Of a stretch of 64,000 nt of DNA, positions 50,180 through 60,792 are shown piece by piece. Made by a program: the position numbers and the translations under genes. This DNA is from Curtobacterium sp. MCBD17_032 (GTDB lineage Bacteria; Actinomycetota; Actinomycetes; Actinomycetales; Microbacteriaceae): the NCBI RefSeq assembly GCF_003234855.1, contig NZ_QKTO01000002.1, positions 1-64,000 on the forward strand. The letters are read 5' to 3'. Numbering within the stretch: position 1 is the stretch's first letter; each line of letters starts with the position of its first letter. The notes under the pieces were generated by a model. It was not told the DNA's origin, ran no database searches, and saw only the letters and a program-made list of their open reading frames with translations.

Positions 50180-50889
50180 TGACGCAGAGCAGAGAGCAAC
50201 GCCTCGTCGACACGTTCGTCACCCTCGCCGACACCCTCGTCGACGACTACGACGTCATCGAACTGCTCCAGATGCTGGTGGGGAAGGCAGCGGAACTCTT
50301 CGACGTCACCGCGGCCGGCATCATGCTCGCGACCCGGACCGACGAACTCGAGTTGGTCGCGTCGACCAGCGAGCGGAGCAACCTCGTCGGCGTCATGCAG
50401 CTCGACGCCGGCGAAGGTCCCTGCGTCGAGGCCTACCGCACCCGGCGGGTCGTCACCGTGGGCAGTTCCGCCGAGTTGCGCAGACGGTGGCCCACGTTCG
50501 CAGCGGCGTCGGAGCGGTTCGGGTACGCGTCGGTGCACGCCATCCCGCTCCGCCTGCGGGACGAGACGCTCGGCTCGATGAACCTCTACCGCGAGCGGCC
50601 GGGTGCGCTGGGCGACGACGACATCGTCGCCGCGCAGGCGCTGACGGACGTCGCGACCATCAGCATCCTGCAGCAGCGCGGACTCGAGCGGGCCACCATC
50701 GCGCGCGACCAGCTCCAGCGGGCGCTCGACAGCCGGGTGGTCATCGAGCAGGCGAAGGGGTTCCTCGCGCAGACGCACGAGGTCGACATGGACCAGGCGT
50801 TCGGGCTGCTCCGGTCCTACGCGCGGTCCCACCAGGTGCCGCTCGCGGAGACCGCGCGGCAGGTCGTCGAGCGGACCGTCTCGATCTGA
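50179..50889 (+). CDS. GAF-ANTAR regulator, second copy
   Basis: A 236-residue GAF plus ANTAR protein. GAF residues about 10-155 (LLQMLVGKAAELFDVTAAGIMLAT, GEGPCVEAYRTRRVVTV, YASVHAIPLRLRDETLGSMNLYR); ANTAR from about 170 (ALDSRVVIEQAKGFLAQTHEVDMDQAFGLLRSYARSHQVPLAETARQVV). The Cys in GEGPC is conserved among these proteins. Translationally coupled to the first copy, so the two probably work together, perhaps as a heterodimer. Confidence 0.87.
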   Translation: MTQSREQRLVDTFVTLADTLVDDYDVIELLQMLVGKAAELFDVTAAGIMLATRTDELELVASTSERSNLVGVMQLDAGEGPCVEAYRTRRVVTVGSSAELRRRWPTFAAASERFGYASVHAIPLRLRDETLGSMNLYRERPGALGDDDIVAAQALTDVATISILQQRGLERATIARDQLQRALDSRVVIEQAKGFLAQTHEVDMDQAFGLLRSYARSHQVPLAETARQVVERTVSI

Positions 50890-50908
50890 GGGGGACCGGG
50901 GCTGACCG

Positions 50909-51643
50909 TCAGGCGAGCTCGCGCAGGTCGGCCCCGTGCTGGATGACGTCCGCGGCGACGTCGCGCAGACCGCGGCCGGTGCGTCCGGCACCGTCCCGGA
51001 GGACGCGGAAGGCCTCGTCGATCTGGACGTCCCGTCGGTACGCCAACGCGCCCTTGGCCTGTTCGAGCAGCACCCGGGCCTCCAGGGCGTCCGCGATCTG
51101 CTCGTCGAGCGTCCGTTGCGTCCCCTGCGCGCGGTGGCGTGCCAGAGCCGCGGAGGCCGCGTCGGCGAGCAACTGGATCATCACGACGTCCTGGTCGTCG
51201 TGTCCCCGGTCGTGGTCCGCGAAGACGCACAGGCACCCGATGGTCGCGGTCCGCAGCCGGATGGGCTCGGCGAAGGTGCCGATCAGTCCGCGGTCGCTCA
51301 TGGTCTGCACGAAGGTCGGCCATTCCGCGGCCTTCGTGGAGACGTCCGGGACGTCGATCGTCCCGCCAGTCCGGTAGCAGTCCAGACACGACCCCTCGGT
51401 CGTGCCGAGCTGGGCTTCCTCGGCGTCGATGCCCCGCTCGCTCGTCGAGGCGATCACGTGCAGGACGCCGGACCGGTCGGCCAGGACGATCCCCGCCTCG
51501 GCGGACCCGGTCCACCGCACGCATGCGTCGACCGCCCGGGTCATGGCGTCGAGGACGTCGAGCGACGGGTCCAGCACGGCGGCGACCGCGCCGAGCACGT
51601 GGTCGAACCGGTCCTGGTCGTCGAACTCTGTCGTCGTCGTCAC
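50909..51643 (-). CDS. GAF-ANTAR regulator, third copy
   Basis: A 244-residue GAF plus ANTAR protein, converging on the second copy. GAF: AVDACVRWTGSAEAGIVLAD, LGTTEGSCLDCYRTGGTIDVPD, and LIGTFAEPIRLRTATIGCLCVFAD; ANTAR: ALEARVLLEQAKGALAYRRDVQIDEAFRVLRDGAGRTGRGLRDVAADVI. TACGCT (51651-51656, minus strand) lies 7 bp before the GTG, so it is probably leaderless. Three such proteins within 2.2 kb is unusual. Confidence 0.87.
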   Translation of the reverse strand: MTTTTEFDDQDRFDHVLGAVAAVLDPSLDVLDAMTRAVDACVRWTGSAEAGIVLADRSGVLHVIASTSERGIDAEEAQLGTTEGSCLDCYRTGGTIDVPDVSTKAAEWPTFVQTMSDRGLIGTFAEPIRLRTATIGCLCVFADHDRGHDDQDVVMIQLLADAASAALARHRAQGTQRTLDEQIADALEARVLLEQAKGALAYRRDVQIDEAFRVLRDGAGRTGRGLRDVAADVIQHGADLRELA

Positions 51644-51764
51644 CCGCCCGAGCGTACGGGGGTGGCCCCGGGACGCCGCGCAGCATCCTGCCCTCGCGCG
51701 TCCAGACCCGCGCGCCTACGATGGAGGGTCCGCGGACCGCGGACGGAACCGACCCGAGACAGGT

Positions 51765-53846
51765 ATGGCCGTCACGTCACCCCAGCCCCACCCCGACGCC
51801 GCAGGTCGTCCGGACACCGCCTCCCGACCGGGAGGCCCGGCACCGGACGCCGCGCCCGTCACCACCCGCACGTCCACCGTCGCGACCGTCCTCGTGATCG
51901 CCGTTCCACTCATCGTGGCGTGCGCGCTCCTCGGGATGACGATCACCGGTGCGTTCACCGCGAACCAGCAGCTCGTCTCCGCCGGCGACGTCGTGCAGTT
52001 CGGTCTCGTCGCCGCCCGCGGTGTGCACGACGGGGTCGCGGCGCTGACCGTCGGGCTCCTCATCGTCGCCGCGTTCGCGCTGCCCGCGCAGAAGGCCGAC
52101 CACGGGGCGATGTCCTCCGTGCAGCACCGGGCCGCTCGGTGGGCGGCGATCTCCGGGTCGGTCTGGTTCCTCGCCGCCGTCGCCGGGATCGTCCTGACCG
52201 GGGCGAACACCCTCGGCGTCCCGCTGACGAGCCCCGTCTTCGCCCGTAACTTCCTGCTCTTCGCGTTCCAGGTCGAGATCGGGCAGTCGCTCGTGGTGTC
52301 CGCCGCGGCCGTGCTCATCGCCACGCTCGTCGCCGCGTTCGCCACCCGGGCCACGACCCTCGCCGTCGCCACGGTCGCGTCGTTGTTCGCCCTGCTGCCG
52401 CTCGCGCTGTCCGGCCACGCCGCCGGGTCGCTCGAGCACGCCAACGCCGTCAACTCGCTCGCCGTGCACCTGCTCGGCGTGTGCGTCTGGGCCGGTGGAC
52501 TCGTCGCCGTCGTGCTCCTGCGCGTCCGGACGAAGGGCGCCACCGGACGGGTCGTCGCCCGGTACTCCACGCTCGCCGGGTGGGCGTTCGCCGCCGTGGC
52601 GTTCTCCGGCATCGTCAACGCGCAGCTCCGGCTGACCGGGCCGCTCGACCTCGTCACGACGCCCTACGGCTGGCTCATCACGACGAAGGCCGCGATCCTC
52701 GTGCTCCTCGGGATCGCCGGGGTCGTGCAGCGCCGCAAGCTCGTGCCCGGGCTGCTCCGCGCCCCGACCGACCGCCGGCTGTTCGTCCGCTTCGCCCTGG
52801 CCGAGATCGTGTTCATGGCCGTCGCGATCGGCGTCTCGGTCGCCGTCGCCCGCAGCCAGCCGCCGATCCCGCAGACGCCGGAGACCGGGGCCGACACCCG
52901 CTCCGGGCTCATCGGGTACCCGTACCCGCCCGAGCAGACGATGCAGACCTACCTGTCGCACTGGCACATCGACTGGATGTGGCTCGCGCTCGCCCTGGTC
53001 GGCGCCGGCTGGTACCTGTGGAGCGTCCGCAAGCTCAAGCAGCGCGGTGACTCCTGGCCGGTCGGCCGGACCATCGCCTGGCTCGTCGGCTGCGCCGTGT
53101 TCATCTGGACGACCTCCGGGGGACCGGCCGTCTACGGCATGATCCACTTCTCGTCGCACATGGTGCAGCACATGCTGCTCATGATGTTCGTCCCGCTGCC
53201 GCTCGTGCTCGGCGGTCCGGTGCTCCTCGCGCTGCGGACCCTGCCGGTACGGAACGACGGGTCCCGCGGCGCACGCGAGTGGCTCATGCTGTTCGTGCAC
53301 TCGCGGTGGATGCAGTTCCTCGCGAAGCCCGCCGTGGCCGGTGTGGTCTTCGCCGGGTCCCTCGTGGTGTTCTACTTCACGCCGGCGTTCGAGTACGCCA
53401 TGCAGTCCCACGAGTGGCACATCGTGATGATCGTGCACTTCGTCCTGAGCGGCTACCTGTTCTTCTGGGTGTTCGTCGGCATCGACCCGGGCCCGCAGCG
53501 CCCGCAGTACCCGATCCTCATCATCGCCCTGCTCGCGACCCTGGCCTTCCACGCGTTCTTCGGCGTCGCGGTGATGACCTCGCAGTCGGTGTACGCGATC
53601 GACTGGTTCCACGCCCTCGGGCAGACGGACGACGCAGCACTGCTCGACGACCAGCACACCGGCGGCGGCATCGCGTGGGGTGCCTCCGAGCTGCCGATGG
53701 TGTTCGTCGTGCTCATCGTCGTACGCAACTGGGTGCGGTCGGACGAGCGCACCGCGAAGCGGAAGGACCGCCAGGCCGAACGGGACGGCGACGCCGAGCT
53801 CGACGCGTACAACGAGCGCCTGTCGGCGATGCAGCGGCGCGACTGA
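51765..53846 (+). CDS. CopD-CtaG fusion membrane protein, second copy
   Basis: A 693-residue membrane protein with a CopD-type half (residues about 35-340: VHLLGVCVWAGGLVAVVLL, VAFSGIVNAQLRL) and a CtaG half (about 395-665: YLSHWHIDWMWLALALVGAGW, MIHFSSHMVQHMLLMMFVPLPLVLGGP, HEWHIVMIVHFVLSGYLFFWVFVG). The His residues in HFSSHMVQH and MIVHF are the likely copper ligands and are better kept than in the copy at 15750-17747. Probably supplies copper for the aa3/caa3 oxidase. Charged C-terminal tail (about 40 residues). It ends 2 bp before the methyltransferase start. Confidence 0.88.
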   Translation: MAVTSPQPHPDAAGRPDTASRPGGPAPDAAPVTTRTSTVATVLVIAVPLIVACALLGMTITGAFTANQQLVSAGDVVQFGLVAARGVHDGVAALTVGLLIVAAFALPAQKADHGAMSSVQHRAARWAAISGSVWFLAAVAGIVLTGANTLGVPLTSPVFARNFLLFAFQVEIGQSLVVSAAAVLIATLVAAFATRATTLAVATVASLFALLPLALSGHAAGSLEHANAVNSLAVHLLGVCVWAGGLVAVVLLRVRTKGATGRVVARYSTLAGWAFAAVAFSGIVNAQLRLTGPLDLVTTPYGWLITTKAAILVLLGIAGVVQRRKLVPGLLRAPTDRRLFVRFALAEIVFMAVAIGVSVAVARSQPPIPQTPETGADTRSGLIGYPYPPEQTMQTYLSHWHIDWMWLALALVGAGWYLWSVRKLKQRGDSWPVGRTIAWLVGCAVFIWTTSGGPAVYGMIHFSSHMVQHMLLMMFVPLPLVLGGPVLLALRTLPVRNDGSRGAREWLMLFVHSRWMQFLAKPAVAGVVFAGSLVVFYFTPAFEYAMQSHEWHIVMIVHFVLSGYLFFWVFVGIDPGPQRPQYPILIIALLATLAFHAFFGVAVMTSQSVYAIDWFHALGQTDDAALLDDQHTGGGIAWGASELPMVFVVLIVVRNWVRSDERTAKRKDRQAERDGDAELDAYNERLSAMQRRD

Positions 53847-53848
53847 GC

Positions 53849-54469
53849 ATGGCCAACGGCTCGGAGGCCGACACCGGCTCCGTCCGGGACGCGTACGGCC
53901 GTCGCGCGGCTGAGTACACCGAGCAGCTCGGCACGATGGCATCGGTGCACCCCGCCGACGTCCACCTCGTCACCACGTGGGCGGCGGGACTCGGTGGCCC
54001 GGTCCTCGACGCCGGGTGCGGCCCCGGCCACTGGACCGTCCACCTCGCCGGCCGCGGAGTCGACGTCGTCGGCCTGGACCAGGTGCCGGCGTTCGTCGAG
54101 CACGCACGACGGACCTACCCGAGCGCTCGCTACGACCGGGGGAGCATCGACGAGCTGCCGTACGAGGACGAGCACTTCGCCGGCGTGCTCGCCTGGTACT
54201 CGCTCGTCCACCACGGCCCGGCGGGCATCGGTCGGCCGTTGGCGGAGGCGGCGCGGGTCCTCCGGCCGGGTGGCGGGTTGCTCGTGGGCTTCTTCACCGG
54301 GGACCGCGTGGAGCCGTTCGACCACGCGGTGACGACCGCGTACCGCTGGCCGCCGGACACGCTGGCCGACGAGGTGCGCGCCGCCGGGTTCACGGTCGTC
54401 GAGCTCCACACCCGGACAGCCGGGACGGCCCGCCCGCGCCCGCATGGGGCGCTGCTCGCCGTCCGCTGA
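53849..54469 (+). CDS. Class I SAM-dependent methyltransferase
   Basis: A 206-residue methyltransferase of the Methyltransf_11 type. SAM site: VLDAGCGPGHWTVHLAGRG (motif I), VVGLDQVPAFVEHARRTYP, then GSIDELPYEDEHFAGVLAWYSLVH (motif II/post I) and ARVLRPGGGLLVGFF (motif III). It begins 2 bp after the CopD-CtaG gene, so co-transcription is likely without a clear functional link. Substrate unknown. Confidence 0.83.
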   Translation: MANGSEADTGSVRDAYGRRAAEYTEQLGTMASVHPADVHLVTTWAAGLGGPVLDAGCGPGHWTVHLAGRGVDVVGLDQVPAFVEHARRTYPSARYDRGSIDELPYEDEHFAGVLAWYSLVHHGPAGIGRPLAEAARVLRPGGGLLVGFFTGDRVEPFDHAVTTAYRWPPDTLADEVRAAGFTVVELHTRTAGTARPRPHGALLAVR

Positions 54470-54501
54470 CCGACGCGCCGAGCGTCGGACCGGGGCCCTG
54501 T

Positions 54502-54528
54502 CCTGGAGGCGCGGGGCGGGCCTCCAGG
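54502..54528. terminator. Hairpin between convergent genes
   Basis: CCTGGAGGC, 9-nt loop GCGGGGCGG, GCCTCCAGG. It lies between the methyltransferase and the next minus-strand gene and can serve both. The loop is nearly the same as that of the hairpin at 54923-54957. Confidence 0.6.
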
Positions 54529-54545
54529 GCTATGCGGGCGAGCAT

Positions 54546-54884
54546 TCAGGGGAGGTCGCGCGGCCCGCGGAACTCGCCGCAGCCGAAGCGGCTCTCGGCG
54601 ATGAAGTCCTGCAGGTCACTCTGCACGCAGCGGGCCGTCATCTCGGGTCCGTCGTCGAGCCGGAGCCCACCGGACGCTCCGCGCTCGCCGACGATCCGCC
54701 ACCACACCACCGCGCTGTTCGTCTCGACCAGGTCGTCGGGCTGGAGGGCGTGCCCCCACGGATCGTCGATGGGGGCGAGGTGGAAGCGGGTCGAGCGCAG
54801 CTCGTCCGCACGGAGCATCTCGCGGAACACCGGTTCGAGGAGCGCGAGGACCGCCCGCACCTCCATCACCTCACGCTCGGCCAC
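54546..54884 (-). CDS. Small hypothetical protein
   Basis: A 112-residue soluble protein I do not recognise. It begins AEREVMEVRAVLALLEPVFREML, has DDPWGHALQPDDLVETNSAVVWWRIVGE and ends with a Cys-containing ESRFGCGEFRGPRDLP. TAGCGT (54891-54896, minus strand) is 6 bp before the GTG, the same leaderless arrangement as many genes here, which supports it as a real gene. Confidence 0.65.
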   Translation of the reverse strand: MAEREVMEVRAVLALLEPVFREMLRADELRSTRFHLAPIDDPWGHALQPDDLVETNSAVVWWRIVGERGASGGLRLDDGPEMTARCVQSDLQDFIAESRFGCGEFRGPRDLP

Positions 54885-54922
54885 GGGGACACGCTACCGG
54901 CGCACGGGCACACCGAGCCGGA

Positions 54923-54957
54923 CCGGCCTGGAGGCGCGGGGCGGACCTCCAGGCCGG
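54923..54957. terminator. Hairpin upstream of the small gene
   Basis: 12-bp arms CCGGCCTGGAGG / CCTCCAGGCCGG around CGCGGGGCGGA. With the one at 54502 it brackets the small gene at 54546-54884. Confidence 0.55.
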
Positions 54958-54991
54958 CGCACGGGAACGCGGTGGCGCGGGCGGGAACGAG

Positions 54992-55025
54992 GAAGGGCCC
55001 CGTCGCTGACGCGACGGGGCCCTTC
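54992..55025 (-). terminator. Terminator of the sugar ABC operon
   Basis: Perfect 15-bp stem GAAGGGCCCCGTCGC / GCGACGGGGCCCTTC with a TGAC loop, 18 bp past the ChvE-type gene stop on the minus strand. Confidence 0.8.
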
Positions 55026-55043
55026 TGCTGGAACCGGGGAGGC

Positions 55044-56162
55044 TCAGCCCTTCTTGGCGAGCTCGGAGAGCGTCGCGTCGTTCTTGTAGGCCTCGACGGC
55101 GTTGTCCTTGGTGACGAGGACCGGGGTCAGCTCGACGGTGGGGACGATCTTCTTGCCGTTGTCGTTGTTCTTGTCCTTCACGGTCTCCGGCTTCTTGCCG
55201 TCGGCCAGGTCGGACACCAGATCGATCGCGGCCTGGGCCTCGTCGGTGGTGTTCTTGTAGATGGTCGAGTACTGCGTGCCCTGCATGATGAGCGGGATCG
55301 ACGCGGTCTCGGAGTCCTGACCGGTCACGACGGGGTTGTCCTTGCCGGCGGCCTTCGTCGCGGTGAGGATGGCGCGGGCCAGGGTGTCGTTCGGGGAGAG
55401 GACGCCGTCGAGCTCCGTGTCACCGGTGTAGTACTGCGCCAGGAGGTCCGTCATGCGCGACTGGGCCTTCTGCGCGAGCCAGCCCTGCGTGTTCACCTTG
55501 GCGAACGTGGTCTGACCCGACGTGACCTTGAGCGTGCCGTCGTCGATCTTCGGCTGCAGGACGTCCATCGCGCCGTTGAAGAACACGGTGGCGTTGGCGT
55601 CGTCCGCGGAGCCGGCGAAGAGCTCGACGTTGTACGGCTTGTCGCCCTTCTTCTCCTCGAGGCCCTTGAGGAGCGCCTGCGCCTGGAGCTGGCCGACCTT
55701 GAAGTTGTTGAACGCGACGTAGTAGTCGACGTTCTCGGTGTTCAGGATGTTGCGGTCCCAGGCGATGACGGTCGCACCGGCGGCCTTGGCGGCCTTGACC
55801 TGCGAGCCGAGCTGCGAACCGTCCGCGGCGCCGATGATGACGGCCTTGGCACCCTTGGTGACCATGCCCGAGATCTGCGACTGCTGGTCCGGGACCGGGC
55901 TGCCGGCGTTCGCGTACTGGATGTCGGCCTTGAAGCCGGCTTCCTCGATCGACTTCTTGAACGCGGCGCCCGCGAGGACCCAGTTCTGCGAGGTCTTCGC
56001 CGGGAGGGCGACGCCGATGAGGTCGCCCTTCTTGATGGTCGAGCTCGAGCCGGAGCCGGAGCCCGAGTCGCCCGAGTCGGAACCGCCACGGGCCGAGCAG
56101 CCGCTGAGGGCGAGGCCTGCGATGAGCGCCAGGCTGACGCCGGCGACGATCTTGTTGCGCAT
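55044..56162 (-). CDS. chvE: Sugar ABC transporter substrate-binding lipoprotein (ChvE-type)
   Basis: A 372-residue lipoprotein of the monosaccharide-binding family. Lipobox LALSGCS near residue 21, then a Gly/Ser linker, the start IGVALPAKTSQNWVLAGAAFKKSIEE, VIAWDRNILNTENVDYYVAFNN (the sugar-site WDR), ELFAGSADDANATVFFNGAMDVL and VTGQDSETASIPLIMQGTQYSTIYK. These fit ChvE/multiple-monosaccharide binding proteins for aldoses such as galactose, arabinose, glucose or xylose. Third gene of a gguA-gguB-chvE order, with terminator behind it. A ribosome site GAAGAGAAAG precedes the ATG. Confidence 0.88.
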   Translation of the reverse strand: MRNKIVAGVSLALIAGLALSGCSARGGSDSGDSGSGSGSSSTIKKGDLIGVALPAKTSQNWVLAGAAFKKSIEEAGFKADIQYANAGSPVPDQQSQISGMVTKGAKAVIIGAADGSQLGSQVKAAKAAGATVIAWDRNILNTENVDYYVAFNNFKVGQLQAQALLKGLEEKKGDKPYNVELFAGSADDANATVFFNGAMDVLQPKIDDGTLKVTSGQTTFAKVNTQGWLAQKAQSRMTDLLAQYYTGDTELDGVLSPNDTLARAILTATKAAGKDNPVVTGQDSETASIPLIMQGTQYSTIYKNTTDEAQAAIDLVSDLADGKKPETVKDKNNDNGKKIVPTVELTPVLVTKDNAVEAYKNDATLSELAKKG

Positions 56163-56268
56163 GTGATTGCTTTCTCTTCGTTGAGGAGGTGGGGCCGGGG
56201 CCCCGCTGTGGTGGATGGGTCGTACCGGGGGCCCGGCGGTCGGTCACCCGACCGCCGGGCGTCCCGAG

Positions 56269-57557
56269 CTAGGGGAGGGTGACCTTGTCAGGCTGGTCCT
56301 CGATCGAGCGCGGCTGCTGCGCACCGACCGTGTTCTCTTCGGTGTCCTTGCGCTGGAACTGCCGCATCATGCCGCCGATCAGCGACGGGCGGCCCTGCGA
56401 CTTCGAGTAGACGTCGAAGGCGACGGCGACGAGCAGGACGAGACCGCGGATGATCTGGACCTTGTTCGACTCGAGGCCCATGAGCTGCAGGCCGTTGGAC
56501 AGCAGCGCCATCACGAGACCACCGATGATCGAGCCGGAGATCGTGCCGACACCACCGGCGACGGCGGCACCACCGACGAACACGGCCGCGATCGCGTCGA
56601 GCTCCCAGCCGGTGCCGTCCGCGGGGCCCGAGGCGCCCGAGTAGCCGACGAAGACCATGCCGGCGATCGCGGCGAGGACCGACATGTTCATCATGACGAA
56701 GAAGTTGACCTTCTTCGCGGAGACACCGGACAGGACGGCGGCGTTGGCGTTGCCACCGACGGCGTAGACCTGGCGGCCGAAGATCGTGTTCTTCGTGACG
56801 AAGCCGTAGACGATCGTCAGGACACCGAGGATGATCGCGACGATCGGGACCGAGGTGCCGACCGGGCCGGCGGCGAACAGGTAGGTCGCGAAGAGCGTGA
56901 CGGCGACGAGGATGCCCGTGCGGGTGATCGAGACCCACAGCGGCGGGACGTCGGCGTGCATCTTCTTGCGGCGGGCACGGCCGCGGGCCTCGATGACGAT
57001 GAGCGCGATGATCGTGGCGAGCCCGATCAGGAGCGTGCCGTTGCTGAAGCCGAAGTCGGGACCGAAGTCACCGAGGAAGCCGGCACCGATCGGCGTGTAC
57101 GCGTCCGGGACGGGGACCGAGGTGGACGAGCCGATGATCTGGTTCGCACCGCGGAAGATGAGCTGGCCCGCGAGGGTCACGATGAAGGCCGGGACCTTCA
57201 CGAACGCCACCCAGAAGCCCTGCCAGGCACCGATGAGTGCACCGACGGCGAGGCCGAGGATGATCGCCGCCCAGACCGGGAAGTTCCAGACCGCCATGGA
57301 CTGCGCCACGACGATGCCGACGACCGCCGCGACCGAACCGACCGACAGGTCGATGTGGCCGGCGATGATCACCATGACCATCCCCAGCGCCAGGATGAGG
57401 ATGTAGGAGTACTGCAGGAACAGGTTGATCACGTTCGTCGGCTCGAGGATGAGCCCGTTCGTCGTGACCGAGAAGAAGACCAGGATCGCGATGAGCGCGA
57501 TGACCATGCCGTACTGGCCGATGCTGTTGCCCTTGCCGAAGAGCAGCTTCAGGTTGT

Positions 57558-57561
<4 letters not shown>
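56269..57561 (-). CDS. gguB: Sugar ABC transporter permease (GguB-type)
   Basis: A 430-residue permease with 10-12 helices: [20 protein letters not shown] start, [26 protein letters not shown] (typical of ribose/xylose-family permeases), [23 protein letters not shown] and [26 protein letters not shown] hydrophilic C-terminal tail of about 45 residues. The ATG overlaps the ATPase stop (ATGA), so translation is coupled. Confidence 0.9.
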
Positions 57562-59165
<1,604 letters not shown>

Positions 59166-59288
59166 GGTGCATCTCCTTCTGCCGCTGCGATGCGGCAGTC
59201 CTTCGGTGGAACAGCTGCGGCATCCGAAGGGCACGAGGGTGCGTGCGGACTTCGTTGTCGCGTCCGGGTGTCCCCCGTGTGACGGGCC

Positions 59289-59304
59289 ATGTGAACGGTC
59301 ACAT
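59289..59304. promoter_or_regulatory. LacI-type operator before the sugar ABC operon
   Basis: ATGTGA-ACGG-TCACAT, 6-bp perfect arms. It lies about 16 bp downstream of the -10, over or just past the expected start site. A near copy (ATGTGCACGTTCACAT) is at 60494-60509 before the lacI gene. Confidence 0.75.
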
Positions 59305-59319
59305 CGAGGAACGGAGGTA

Positions 59320-59350
59320 ATCCTACGCACAGGCGCGCCCGGGCTGTCAA
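59320..59350 (-). promoter_or_regulatory. Promoter of the sugar ABC operon
   Basis: On the minus strand TTGACA (59350-59345), 19-bp spacer, TAGGAT (59325-59320). Predicted leader is about 145 nt and contains the operator at 59289-59304. Confidence 0.5.
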
Positions 59351-59438
59351 TTCGGACCGGTCGCGATTCGGTAACGCTGCGGGCACTTCCGCGCGCAGCG
59401 GCTCGGACGCCCCTCGGGCTGGGGACAGACCGATCGGT

Positions 59439-60458
59439 TCAGCGGTGCCGTGGTGCCCCAGTCGAGCCGCGGACGACGAGCTGCGGGACGATGTCGATCG
59501 GGCGGAGCAGGTCGTCCGCGCTCGGCAGCAGGATGTCCACGCTCCGGCGTCCGAGCTCGGCGAAGTCGACCTGCACGGTGGTCAGCGGCGGCCAGAAGTG
59601 CTTCGCCTCCGGGATGTCGTCGTAGCCGACCACGGACAGGTCGCCGGGGACGTCGAGCCCGTACGAACGAGCGGCGTGCATCACGCCGAGCGCCATCGCG
59701 TCGTTCGAGCAGAACACCGCGGTGCAGTCCCGGTACCGGAGCAGTTCGCGGCCCGCGTGGTAGCCGAAGTCCGCCGTCCAGTCGCCGAGGACCGGGGGCT
59801 GGACGGGCTTGTCGCGATCGGACATCTCGCGCAGGAAGCCCTGCATCCGCGCGTCCGCCTCGATCCAGTCCTGGGGTCCCGCGATGTGCCGGACGTACTC
59901 ATGGCCCAGGTCGAGGAGGTGGGCGGTGGCGAGTCGGGCGCCCTCCATCTGGTCGACCCAGAGCGCCGTCGGGTCCTCGCCGACGCTCGAGCGCATCGTC
60001 ACGTACGGGGTGCGGACGCCGAGTTCCTCGATGAGGTCGAACACCCGCTGCTGCGGGGCGATGACGACGATGCCCTCGACGTCCTGGTCGAGGAGGTGCC
60101 CGAGCCCGTCGCGGACGGCCGCGTCGGTCGGTTCGGCGATGTTCGCGGTCGTCACGGAGTACCCGCGGAGCACCGCCGCGTCCTCGATGGCCTGCAGGGT
60201 CACGGTCGGGCCGTAGTGCGACCGCTGCGCGGTGAGGACGCCGATCGTCCGCGTCCGGCTCGTGACGAGGGCGCGGGCGGCACGGTTCGGCCGGTACTGC
60301 AGCTCCTCCATGGCGGCCACGACCCGGTCACGGGTCTCGGCCCGGATCGCGTCAGAGTTGTTCAGCACCCGCGAGACGGTCTGGTGCGAGACGCCAGCCA
60401 CCCGCGCGACGTCACGGATGCTGGGGGACCGCGGCTGCTCTGCCCGCGTGGTCGCCAT
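59439..60458 (-). CDS. LacI family repressor of the sugar ABC operon
   Basis: A 339-residue LacI/GalR protein. DNA-binding head PSIRDVARVAGVSHQTVSRVLNN and hinge LQYRPNRAARALVTSRT; effector domain TIGVLTAQRSHYGPTVTLQAIEDAA, VIAPQQRVFDLIEE, FCSNDAMALGVMHAARSYG and SVVGYDDIPEAKHFWPPLTTV. Its own promoter region and that of the downstream ABC operon (same strand, 273 bp apart) carry closely matching 16-bp operators, so it should repress both until a sugar binds. Confidence 0.9.
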   Translation of the reverse strand: MATTRAEQPRSPSIRDVARVAGVSHQTVSRVLNNSDAIRAETRDRVVAAMEELQYRPNRAARALVTSRTRTIGVLTAQRSHYGPTVTLQAIEDAAVLRGYSVTTANIAEPTDAAVRDGLGHLLDQDVEGIVVIAPQQRVFDLIEELGVRTPYVTMRSSVGEDPTALWVDQMEGARLATAHLLDLGHEYVRHIAGPQDWIEADARMQGFLREMSDRDKPVQPPVLGDWTADFGYHAGRELLRYRDCTAVFCSNDAMALGVMHAARSYGLDVPGDLSVVGYDDIPEAKHFWPPLTTVQVDFAELGRRSVDILLPSADDLLRPIDIVPQLVVRGSTGAPRHR

Positions 60459-60493
60459 CGTTGCTCTCTCCCGCTCGGGCCCGCAGCACGCCC

Positions 60494-60509
60494 ATGTGCA
60501 CGTTCACAT
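60494..60509. promoter_or_regulatory. LacI-type operator before the lacI gene
   Basis: ATGTGCACGTTCACAT, 36 bp before the ATG; matches ATGTGAACGGTCACAT at 59289-59304 in 14 of 16 positions. Points to autoregulation. Confidence 0.7.
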
Positions 60510-60571
60510 CCCGAGCCAGATCATTATGCACGGCTCCCGGGTGCGTGCCAGCTGAGGGGTGCGGCGGCCCT

Positions 60572-60613
60572 GGCCGGGAGGCGCGTGGCGGTGCCGACCC
60601 GCGCCTCCCGGCC
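60572..60613. terminator. Hairpin between lacI and idi
   Basis: 14-bp perfect arms GGCCGGGAGGCGCG / CGCGCCTCCCGGCC with a 14-nt loop. Belongs to the GGGAGGC/GCCTCCC palindrome group. The remaining 60614-60792 holds nothing I can identify. Confidence 0.55.
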
Positions 60614-60792
60614 GGCTCGGCGTCGGTCCGCGGGTCAGGCGCGCTCATGGTGGGTCGTCGGCACGGGGTGTCACCGCGCCGCTGCGCCGTCGCGGGGCGC
60701 GCGGCGACGCGGTGTCCGTGCCGGTGGGGCCGACGACACCGCCGTGCGGGCCGGACGGGTCGTCCGGGTCGGACCGGTCGTCCGGGTCTGGG

